Shown here in pieces: positions 17,446 to 24,234 of a stretch of DNA of 37,809 bases. A model generated the notes under the pieces. It saw only the letters and a program-made list of their open reading frames with translations. It did not search any database and was not told the DNA's origin. Source of the DNA: Urechidicola sp. (GTDB taxonomy: Bacteria > Bacteroidota > Bacteroidia > Flavobacteriales > Flavobacteriaceae); assembly GCA_028599075.1 (NCBI GenBank), contig JAQRMW010000116.1:1-37809 (forward strand), given 5' to 3'. The first letter of the stretch is position 1, and every line of letters begins with the position of its first letter. The position numbers and the translations under genes were made by a program.

Positions 17446-18078
17446 ATGTTTAAAGAGATAAAAGTAAATTATGGCTCCCTTTTTGAAGAAGCTCTTTTAA
17501 AAGAGATTGAAGAAATAGGTGTATATAAAGAGGTTAGAAAGGATGATAAGTTAATCGAAATTGGTGCTTATGTTAAATCCATGCCATTATTGATAAGTGG
17601 AGCAATTAAAATTTTACGCGAAGATGATGATGGTAATGAGCTATTCTTATATTTTTTAGAAAAAGGAGATACCTGTGCTATGACACTTTCTTGTTGTATT
17701 GGACAGGGGCAAAGTAAAATTAGGGCAATTGCCGAAGTTGACTCTAGCCTATATATGATTCCCGTTCAAAAAATGGAAGAATGGACAAGTAAATATAAAT
17801 CATGGAGGAATTTCGTTTTTGCTAGTTATCATAATAGATTACTCGAGCTCTTAGACACTATTGATAATATTGCCTTTTTAAATTTAGACCAACGTTTATT
17901 AAAATATTTACAAGACAAATCTAAAATATCTGATAGTAATATTGTGTCTAGTACCCATCAAGAAATTGCCTATGACTTAAATACTTCAAGAGTAGTAATT
18001 TCTAGACTTTTAAAAACATTAGAAAATAAAAACATCATTGAATTGCAGCGAAATAAAATTATTTTGTTAGAATCATAA
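17446..18078 (+). CDS. Crp/Fnr-family transcriptional regulator of the sulfur island
   Basis: A 210-residue activator with a cyclic-nucleotide-binding-like sensory domain (about 10-110), the long dimer helix (about 112-145) and a C-terminal winged helix-turn-helix (about 165-208, THQEIAYDLNTSRVVISRLLKTLE). In the recognition helix SRVVISR, the position of FNR Glu209 is Val183, while Ser186 and Arg187 match FNR Ser212 and Arg213, so its DNA target should differ from TTGAT. The sensory domain has Cys77, Cys83 and Cys84 (GDTCAMTLSCC), with no N-terminal iron-sulfur cysteines. That suggests thiol or persulfide sensing (inference). It precedes the yeeE-like gene on the same strand. TGTAAC-N4-GTTACA boxes in four promoters downstream are its likely targets. 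A TAATTTTA octamer at 17421 may be its own promoter. Confidence 0.9.
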   Translation: MFKEIKVNYGSLFEEALLKEIEEIGVYKEVRKDDKLIEIGAYVKSMPLLISGAIKILREDDDGNELFLYFLEKGDTCAMTLSCCIGQGQSKIRAIAEVDSSLYMIPVQKMEEWTSKYKSWRNFVFASYHNRLLELLDTIDNIAFLNLDQRLLKYLQDKSKISDSNIVSSTHQEIAYDLNTSRVVISRLLKTLENKNIIELQRNKIILLES

Positions 18079-18103
18079 TTGTTTTTTTAGTTTTTTTTCA
18101 TGT

Positions 18104-18127
18104 AAAACATGATATTTATCATGTTTT
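18104..18127. promoter_or_regulatory. FNR-like palindrome upstream of the sulfur operon
   Basis: A perfect dyad with 10-bp arms around ATTT. Its core, ATGAT-N4-ATCAT (18109-18122), is one base per half off the FNR/DNR consensus TTGAT-N4-ATCAA. The centre (18115.5) is 19 bp upstream of the TGTAAC box, which would put it near -60.5. It lacks a following T-run, so it reads better as an operator than as the terminator of the regulator gene, although a hairpin role is not excluded. Confidence 0.6.
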
Positions 18128-18171
18128 GTAACATTTGTTACTGAGTAACATAAGTTGCATTTCTATATTTA
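18127..18171 (+). promoter_or_regulatory. Operator plus -7 octamer for the yeeE-soe operon
   Basis: TGTAAC-ATTT-GTTACT (18127-18142) matches the island operator with one mismatch. The octamer TATATTTA (18164-18171) lies downstream, and the operator centre is 36.5 bp before its last base. A third half-site, GTAAC (18145-18149), forms an overlapping dyad with the second. The octamer lacks the final G, consistent with an activator-dependent promoter. The gene starts 19 bp further on. Confidence 0.75.
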
Positions 18172-18189
18172 GCAATTAATATTTTAATT

Positions 18190-18747
18190 ATGGAAATCAT
18201 ACTTCAACCTTGGCCATGGTATGTGGCTGGCCCCTTAATAACCCTAGTGATGTTTTTGCTCTTTTATTTCGGAAAGAAATTTGGAGTATCTTCTAACCTA
18301 GAGACCATGTGTGCCATGGGAGGCGCAGGAAAATTTATTGGATTTTTTAATTTTGATTGGAAAAAAAACGGATGGAATTTAATGTTTCTCGGCGGTGCTG
18401 TGATAGGTGGGTTTGTTTCTTATCATTGGTTAACACCAGAAGTAGCTGTAGCTGTTAGCCAAGAAACAATTCAAGATTTATCCGAATTAGGATTTCAAAA
18501 TGCAGGGATGAAATACCTTCCTGATGAAATGTTTAGCATTGAGACTTTATTTACATTAAAAGGATTTTCAATTTTATTAATTGCAGGTGTATTGGTTGGA
18601 TTTGGTTCTCGCTACGCAGGAGGATGTACTTCTGGTCATGCAATTGTGGGTTTGAGTAATTTAGAAATGCCATCCTTAATATCTGTCATCGGATTTTTTA
18701 TTGGTGGATTGATTACAACATGGTTCATTTTACCTCTCATTTTTTAA
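18190..18747 (+). CDS. YeeE/YedE-family sulfur-compound transporter, part 1
   Basis: A 185-residue inner-membrane protein with about four to five membrane segments. It contains GFGSRYAGGCTSGHAIVGLSN near residues 140-160, where the cysteine-centred GGCxSGH motif is the hallmark of the YeeE/YedE (TsuA) family that carries thiosulfate or sulfane sulfur. A second conserved Cys is in LETMCAMGGAG. Proteins of this length occur as split pairs with a second small gene, as here: the partner starts 10 bp downstream. It is the first gene behind the double operator and is likely to bring reduced sulfur in, or sulfur products across the membrane. Direction and substrate are inferred. Confidence 0.9.
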   Translation: MEIILQPWPWYVAGPLITLVMFLLFYFGKKFGVSSNLETMCAMGGAGKFIGFFNFDWKKNGWNLMFLGGAVIGGFVSYHWLTPEVAVAVSQETIQDLSELGFQNAGMKYLPDEMFSIETLFTLKGFSILLIAGVLVGFGSRYAGGCTSGHAIVGLSNLEMPSLISVIGFFIGGLITTWFILPLIF

Positions 18748-18757
18748 AACGATACTT

Positions 18758-19171
18758 ATGAAGAATATTAAATTTTTAATCGTCGGGGTGTTGTTCGGAA
18801 TTGTACTAAGCAAAGCCGAAGTTATTTCTTGGTATCGTATTTACGAAATGTTTAAGTTCCAGTCTTTTCATATGTATGGAGTAATTGGTTCTTCAGTTGC
18901 ATTAGGTGTAATAGTCTTTTATTTTTTTAATAAAGGGATGATAAAATCATATGTAGGAAAACAAATAGAAATTGAGCCAAAAAAGAAAGGCTTCTCTAGG
19001 AATATTTTTGGAGGCATCATTTTTGGCTTAGGTTGGGGCTTAGCTGGTGCTTGTCCAGGACCTATGTTCATCTTGTTAGGAAGAGGGGCTTTACCTATAA
19101 TTGTTGTAATTTTTGGAGGACTTTTGGGAGTACTCTTATATCATGCGTTAAAAAGTAAACTACCACATTAA
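18758..19171 (+). CDS. YeeE/YedE-family (DUF6691) transporter, part 2
   Basis: A 137-residue membrane protein with about four helices, completing the split transporter. The signature GLGWGLAGACPGPMFILLGRG holds the conserved Cys in GACPGP, the counterpart of the GGCTSGH motif of part 1. Full-length homologues carry both halves in one chain, so the two probably form a heterodimer. It is 10 bp after part 1 and 32 bp before the Fe-S/NrfD gene, in one operon. Confidence 0.9.
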   Translation: MKNIKFLIVGVLFGIVLSKAEVISWYRIYEMFKFQSFHMYGVIGSSVALGVIVFYFFNKGMIKSYVGKQIEIEPKKKGFSRNIFGGIIFGLGWGLAGACPGPMFILLGRGALPIIVVIFGGLLGVLLYHALKSKLPH

Positions 19172-19203
19172 AATATAAATCAACTAAAAAAAACTTATAA
19201 AAT

Positions 19204-20820
19204 ATGAAGTACGGCTTTGTAATTGACAATCGAAAATGTATTGGTTGTCATGCTTGTACCACAGCTTGTAAATCGGAACACGACGTTCCCGTTGGCGTTA
19301 ACAGAACTTATGTTAAGCAAGTTGAAAAGGGAGTCTTTCCAGATACCCGAAGAATTTTTTCAGTAATGCGTTGTAACCATTGTACAGATGCACCTTGTGT
19401 GACCATCTGTCCTGTGGAAGCATTGTATACACGCGAAGATGGTATTGTAGATTTTGACAACAACCGATGTATTGGTTGTAAATCGTGTATGCAGGCTTGT
19501 CCTTATGACGCCTTGTATATCGACCCTGACACACAAACTGCTGCAAAATGTAATTATTGTGCGCACAGAGTAGATGTAGGGCGTGAGCCAGCGTGTGTTT
19601 CAGTTTGTCCAGAGCATGCGATTATTGCAGGTGATATGGAAAATCCGACTACGGAAATTTCACAATTACTAGCAAAACAACAAGTAAAAGTTCGGAAACC
19701 TGAAAAAGGAACCAATCCAAACCTCTTTTATATTGATGGTGATGATGCTTCTTTAAATCCAGAGGCTACAGAAAAATCAGGTTCTTGGTTATGGAATTCT
19801 CAAGCTCGTGGAGTAGGGCATTTTGCTAAGGCAGCTGAAAAAATGATGCATACCAATGAAGATGTCGATTTATTACAAATGACTATTGATAACGAAATTG
19901 AATCAGCATATCAAAGAAAAGAGACTGAAAATCCAAACTACATAGATGTTCTTACAGGGAAAGCACGTAGAGTATATGACACCCCAGATAAGGGAATTCT
20001 TTGGGGATGGGAAGTGTCTGCATATGTGACTACAAAAGCTGTGGCTGCAGGAGCATTTTTAATTCCGTTTTTAGCATTTATTATGGGCTATGAATTATCT
20101 GATGCAACCAAATTATGGTCGGCAGGAATATCATTAGTATTCTTATCATTAACAGGATTGTTCTTGGTAATGGACTTAGATAGACCAGACCGTTTCTTAA
20201 ATGTTTTATTAAGACCACAATGGAATTCTTGGTTAGTAAAAGGTGGATATACTATTACTATCTTCGGATTGTTAGTAACCATATGGGGAGCAATGACCTA
20301 TTTTGAAATTGAAACAGGAGAAACTGTTTTACTTTGGATTACAGCATTTTTTGCCGTAATGTTAGCTATTTATACAGCCTTCTTATTTGCACAAGCAAAA
20401 GGACGTGATTTCTGGCAAAGTCCATCATTAGCATTACACATGTTGGTGCATAGTGTTATGGCAGGAGCAGCAATATTTGCTTTAGTATTATTGGTTTCGG
20501 GAACTGAAGATTGGATGTCAATTTTAGGAATGGTGATGATTATTGCTTTATCTGTAAACTTATTTACAATGATTACTGAATTAACGATGACACATCCAAG
20601 TACGTCAGCACATTCTGTTGTAAAAATGATTACTAAAGGAAGATATAAAAACCTATTCTGGTTTGGAGTAGTTGCTGTTGGAAATGTTTTGCCATTAGTA
20701 TTATTAGTTTTAATACCAAGCGCAATGACATTGACTCTCGCAGCAGTACTCATATTATTAGGAATTTACGCAACTGAAAAAATCTGGGTAGAAGCTCCGC
20801 AAAGAGTGCCGTTAGCGTAA
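19204..20820 (+). CDS. Fe-S/NrfD fusion subunit of a Soe-like molybdoenzyme
   Basis: A 538-residue natural fusion. Residues 1-140 are a DmsB/NrfC-type ferredoxin with four cysteine sets: C12, C15, C18, C22; C57, C60, C65, C69; C89, C92, C95, C99; C116, C119, C131, C135. That is enough for four [4Fe-4S] clusters. After a linker (about 150-265), residues 268-530 form eight membrane helices of the NrfD/PsrC/SoeC type, the quinone-binding anchor. There is no Tat or Sec signal, so the clusters face the cytoplasm. In the known SoeABC sulfite dehydrogenase the Fe-S and membrane subunits are separate chains; here they are joined. The catalytic subunit follows at 21275. Electrons from sulfite should pass through this chain to menaquinone. 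It could alternatively serve a polysulfide or thiosulfate reductase. Confidence 0.9.
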   Translation: MKYGFVIDNRKCIGCHACTTACKSEHDVPVGVNRTYVKQVEKGVFPDTRRIFSVMRCNHCTDAPCVTICPVEALYTREDGIVDFDNNRCIGCKSCMQACPYDALYIDPDTQTAAKCNYCAHRVDVGREPACVSVCPEHAIIAGDMENPTTEISQLLAKQQVKVRKPEKGTNPNLFYIDGDDASLNPEATEKSGSWLWNSQARGVGHFAKAAEKMMHTNEDVDLLQMTIDNEIESAYQRKETENPNYIDVLTGKARRVYDTPDKGILWGWEVSAYVTTKAVAAGAFLIPFLAFIMGYELSDATKLWSAGISLVFLSLTGLFLVMDLDRPDRFLNVLLRPQWNSWLVKGGYTITIFGLLVTIWGAMTYFEIETGETVLLWITAFFAVMLAIYTAFLFAQAKGRDFWQSPSLALHMLVHSVMAGAAIFALVLLVSGTEDWMSILGMVMIIALSVNLFTMITELTMTHPSTSAHSVVKMITKGRYKNLFWFGVVAVGNVLPLVLLVLIPSAMTLTLAAVLILLGIYATEKIWVEAPQRVPLA

Positions 20821-20844
20821 TTTTAGATTAATCCCATTTAAGAT

Positions 20845-21245
20845 TTTTTCGATTGAAATATTCGAAATAAAAAAATACAAATGGAGAAAATATTAAAAAA
20901 AAAGAACAAAAAGCATTGCCGTAATGGTTTGGCAAAATTGTCAAAAAATTGATAATGAGTTTTATGATTATAAACGTCAACTAATTAGATGTTCTAGTTC
21001 CGTTGGAGCAAATTATAGAGCAGCTTGTAGGGCAAAGTCATCTAGAGATTTTTTAAATAAACTTAAAATTGTTGAAGAAGAATTAGATGAGACAATGTTT
21101 TTTATTGAATTAATAATTGAAATTAAACTTGAATTAAAATCGCTTTGGGACAAAGTTTATAACGAATCAGAAGAATTATTAAAAATAATAGTTAAATCAA
21201 TTGGTACCGTTAGAGCTAAATTAAATAAATAGAATAATCGAAAAA
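20845..21245. repeat. Short inverted repeats flanking the four-helix-bundle gene
   Basis: TTTTTCGATT at 20845-20854 and its exact complement AATCGAAAAA at 21236-21245 bracket a 401-bp segment that holds only the four-helix-bundle gene. They could be ends of an inserted cassette, but ten AT-rich bases may match by chance. Confidence 0.3.
20924..21232 (+). CDS. Four-helix-bundle (23S rRNA IVS-type) protein, probably frameshifted
   Basis: The 102-residue frame matches the four-helix-bundle family often encoded in 23S rRNA intervening sequences: RQLIRCSSSVGANYRAACRAKSSRDFLNKLKIVEEE and the amphipathic helices after it. The family's usual N-terminus (RTK.FA...) is missing from the ATG at 20924. 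An ATG at 20881 opens MEKILKKK, and after a run of nine A (20895-20903) the frame is lost. Removing one A gives MEKILKKRTKSIAVMVWQ and joins the rest, about 116 residues, the family length. So the gene is either broken, rescued by slippage on the A run, or affected by a sequencing error. It sits between the two subunits of the Soe-like enzyme, with which it has no known link. Confidence 0.7.
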   Translation: MVWQNCQKIDNEFYDYKRQLIRCSSSVGANYRAACRAKSSRDFLNKLKIVEEELDETMFFIELIIEIKLELKSLWDKVYNESEELLKIIVKSIGTVRAKLNK

Positions 21246-21274
21246 TTCGTAAATCGAATAAATCATAAATTATA

Positions 21275-24166
21275 ATGGGATATAAAAAACCGTCTTTTAT
21301 TGAAAACATTGCAGAGAAAATGGGAATCATTCCAAATCTGCACAAAGAAAAATATCAGGAATTTGATGGAGATATGCGTCAATTTACTGATGAGGAAGTT
21401 GCTCAGATGTATGAGAATTTTCCACCACCAGAAAAATGGGACAATTGGGAAGAATACGACCCTAAAGTATGGCCAAGAAAAAAGAAAACCACCTATCAAA
21501 TTGTACCAACAACGTGTTTTAACTGTGAGTCTGCTTGTGGGTTAACAGCCTTTATAGACAAAGAAACCCAAGAGGTTAAGAAGTTTGAAGGGAACCCACA
21601 TCACCCTGGAAGTAGAGGTAGGAATTGTGCTAAAGGTCCTGCAACTATCAATCAAATTACTGATCCTGACCGTATTTTATTTCCTTTAAAAAGAAAAGGA
21701 AAACGTGGCGAAGGAGAATGGGACCGCATTACTTGGGATGAAGCATTAGACACCATTGCTGCAAGAATTCGCAAAGCGATAAAAGAAGATAGACATAACG
21801 AGATCGCTTATCACGTTGGACGTCCAGGGCACGAAAAATTTATGAACTGGATTCTTCAAGGATGGGGAATTGATGGCCATAATTCACACACAAATATCTG
21901 TTCTTCAGGAGCGCGTTTTGGATATAACATTTGGTACGGTTACGACAGGCCATCTCCAGATCACTCTAATGCAAAATTCATTTTATTGATTTCTGCGCAT
22001 TTAGAATCTGGTCATTATTTCAATCCACATGCACAACGAATTATCGAAGGGAAAATGAAAGGAGCTAAGTTAGCTACTATGGACCCTCGATTATCGAATA
22101 CGGCTTCGATGTCAGATTATTGGATGCCGACTTATCCTGGAACTGAAGCTGCCGTTTTATTAGCAATGGCTTTGATTATTTTGGAAGAAGGATTGTACAA
22201 TAGAGACTATCTTGAAAATTGGACCAACTGGCAAGAATATTTAAAAGCATTGCATAGTGATAAGGAAGTTACTTTCGAAAACTATATCGCTGCAATGATT
22301 GAAGAGTACAAAGAATTCACTCCAGAATATGCAGAAAGCGAATCGGGTGTAAAAGCTGAAACCGTTGTTGAAATTGCAAGACTTATAGGTGATGCAGGTG
22401 AGCGTTTTGCATCTCATAACTGGCGTGCAGCTGGAGCTTCTAACTTAGGAGGTTGGGGAGTTGCCCGTTGTTTACATTTCTTAACGGTATTAACTGGAGC
22501 GGTCGGTGCAAAAGGAGGAACTTCTCCAAATTCTTGGAATAAGTTTAGTCCTACACAGCCTAATCCGCCAAAACCACAAAAGAAATGGAACGAACTTCAT
22601 TTTCCAAAAGAATATCCACTAGCATTTTTTGAAATGAGCCAGTTATTGCCTCATTTCTTAAAAGAAGGAAGAGGAAAAATGGATGTGTATTTTTCTAGAG
22701 TATTTAATCCTGTTTGGACATATCCTGACGGATTTACTTGGATGGAGATGTTTCAAGATGAAGATAAATTTGGATTACACACTGCACTAACTCCAACCTG
22801 GAATGAAACAGCTTTTTATGCAGATTTCGTACTACCAATGGGATTAGCTTCAGAAAGACACGATATAAATTCATACGCAACACACGGTGGAACTTGGGTA
22901 GCTTTTAGACAACCTGTTTTAAGAGAAGCGGCACGTAGAAATGGAAAAGATGTTGAATTTACTTATGAAGCAAACCCAGGAGAAGTTTGGGAAGAAGACG
23001 AATTCTGGATTGAATTGTCTTGGCGAATTGACCCTGACGGAAGTATGGGAATTCGCAAGCATTTTGAATCACCATACCGTCCTGGAGAAAAGATTAAAAT
23101 TGGAGAATACTACCAATATATATTCGAAAGAGTTCCGGGATTACCAAAAGCTGCTAAAGCAGAAGGAATTACCGAACTAGAATATATGCAGAAATATGGA
23201 ACCTTTGAAATTGAAAAAGGAGAATCTTATAAAAAGAACGAAACCATACTTACCAAAGAACAATTAGAAGGTTCGGAAGTAGATCCAACAAATGATGTTA
23301 TCCGTAAAAACGGAAAAGACATCGGAGTGATGATTAATGGACAAGCAATGGTTGGTTTCCCAACGCCATCTCGTAAAAACGAATTTTATTCACAAACGAT
23401 GGTGGATTGGAAATGGCCTGAATATGCAGTACCACAATATTTGAAGAGTCATATCCACAATGATAATTTAGATAAATCGAAAGGGGAATATGTTTTAGTA
23501 CCAACTTTTAGATTACCAACATTAATTCACTCACGTTCTGGTAACGCAAAGTGGTTAGTAGAAATTTCTAATAGAAATCCAATTTGGATGCATCCAGAAG
23601 ATGCTGCTAAATGGGGCTTCAAAACAGGAGATTTAGTAAAAATGAATACAGACATTGGGTATTTCATAGATAAAGTATGGGTTACTCAGGGAATGAAACC
23701 TGGTGTGGTAGCATGTTCACACCATATTGGTAGATGGAGAAGACCTCAAGATAAAACAGGAAACCGTTGGGCAACCAATACCGTAAATATTGAAGGCGAT
23801 GGAAACGGAGGTTGGAAAATGAATACGATTTCTGGTATTAAACCATTTGAATCTGATGATAAAGATTCGAAGCGTATTTTCTGGAAAGACGGTGGCGTGC
23901 ATCAAAATATTACACATGCTGTTCATCCAGATCCAATTAGTGGAATGCACTGTTGGCATCAACGTGTACGGATTGAAAAGCCAGGAGCGGATGAAAATTA
24001 TGGAGATATATTTGTAGATACTAACAAATCACACGAGATTTATAAAGAATGGATGAAAATGACACGACCTGCGCCAGGACCAAATGGAGAAAGAAGACCG
24101 CTTTGGTTTAAACGTGCTTTTACTCCAGATAAATCTACTTTTTATATTGACAAAAAAGATGAATAA
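21275..24166 (+). CDS. Molybdopterin oxidoreductase catalytic subunit, SoeA-like
   Basis: A 963-residue subunit of the DMSO-reductase superfamily. The N-terminal cluster motif is C81-x2-C84-x3-C88...C118 (TTCFNCESACG and NCAKG), so a [4Fe-4S] cluster is present. HTNICSSGARFG offers Cys209 as the likely molybdenum ligand. The C-terminal cofactor domain (VPTFRLPTLIHSRSGNAKW, then VACSHHIGRWR) is complete. There is no twin-arginine signal, which argues for a cytoplasmic enzyme like SoeABC and against periplasmic PsrA, PhsA or TtrA. The neighbours (SQR, persulfide dioxygenase, SulP, YeeE) favour sulfite to sulfate oxidation with quinone as acceptor. An acidic-aromatic N-terminal 75 residues (DNWEEYDPKVWPRKKK) precede the cluster. 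Assignment as SoeA is inference from topology and context. A polysulfide or tetrathionate enzyme is possible. Confidence 0.87.
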   Translation: MGYKKPSFIENIAEKMGIIPNLHKEKYQEFDGDMRQFTDEEVAQMYENFPPPEKWDNWEEYDPKVWPRKKKTTYQIVPTTCFNCESACGLTAFIDKETQEVKKFEGNPHHPGSRGRNCAKGPATINQITDPDRILFPLKRKGKRGEGEWDRITWDEALDTIAARIRKAIKEDRHNEIAYHVGRPGHEKFMNWILQGWGIDGHNSHTNICSSGARFGYNIWYGYDRPSPDHSNAKFILLISAHLESGHYFNPHAQRIIEGKMKGAKLATMDPRLSNTASMSDYWMPTYPGTEAAVLLAMALIILEEGLYNRDYLENWTNWQEYLKALHSDKEVTFENYIAAMIEEYKEFTPEYAESESGVKAETVVEIARLIGDAGERFASHNWRAAGASNLGGWGVARCLHFLTVLTGAVGAKGGTSPNSWNKFSPTQPNPPKPQKKWNELHFPKEYPLAFFEMSQLLPHFLKEGRGKMDVYFSRVFNPVWTYPDGFTWMEMFQDEDKFGLHTALTPTWNETAFYADFVLPMGLASERHDINSYATHGGTWVAFRQPVLREAARRNGKDVEFTYEANPGEVWEEDEFWIELSWRIDPDGSMGIRKHFESPYRPGEKIKIGEYYQYIFERVPGLPKAAKAEGITELEYMQKYGTFEIEKGESYKKNETILTKEQLEGSEVDPTNDVIRKNGKDIGVMINGQAMVGFPTPSRKNEFYSQTMVDWKWPEYAVPQYLKSHIHNDNLDKSKGEYVLVPTFRLPTLIHSRSGNAKWLVEISNRNPIWMHPEDAAKWGFKTGDLVKMNTDIGYFIDKVWVTQGMKPGVVACSHHIGRWRRPQDKTGNRWATNTVNIEGDGNGGWKMNTISGIKPFESDDKDSKRIFWKDGGVHQNITHAVHPDPISGMHCWHQRVRIEKPGADENYGDIFVDTNKSHEIYKEWMKMTRPAPGPNGERRPLWFKRAFTPDKSTFYIDKKDE

Positions 24167-24180
24167 TTAAAGTATATGTC

Positions 24181-24200
24181 ATTCCCGCGAAAGCGGGAAT
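24181..24200. repeat. Palindromic ATTCCCGC-GAAA-GCGGGAAT element
   Basis: A perfect 8-bp inverted repeat around GAAA, a stable tetraloop, 14 bp after the molybdenum subunit stop. The same core recurs in intergenic regions of many bacteria (recalled). It may weaken read-through into the SulP gene or protect the upstream mRNA end. There is no T-run, so it is not a standard terminator. Confidence 0.6.
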
Positions 24201-24234
24201 CTCATTTTAATTAACCAAATCACTAAATTTACAA

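Noticed and set aside
19373-19388. TGTAAC-CATT-GTACAG, similar to the island operator
   Set aside because: It is inside the cysteine-rich coding region of the Fe-S subunit, the right half does not match, and no octamer follows at the right distance.
20370-20753. Minus-strand open frame of 127 codons inside the Fe-S/NrfD gene
   Set aside because: It is antisense to well-conserved membrane helices of a recognised gene, and low-complexity Asn/Thr/Ile-rich translation is typical of shadow frames.
21275-21500. Possible Tat signal on the molybdopterin subunit
   Set aside because: The N-terminus has no twin arginine followed by a hydrophobic stretch. The PRKKK segment near residue 67 is internal and followed by polar sequence.
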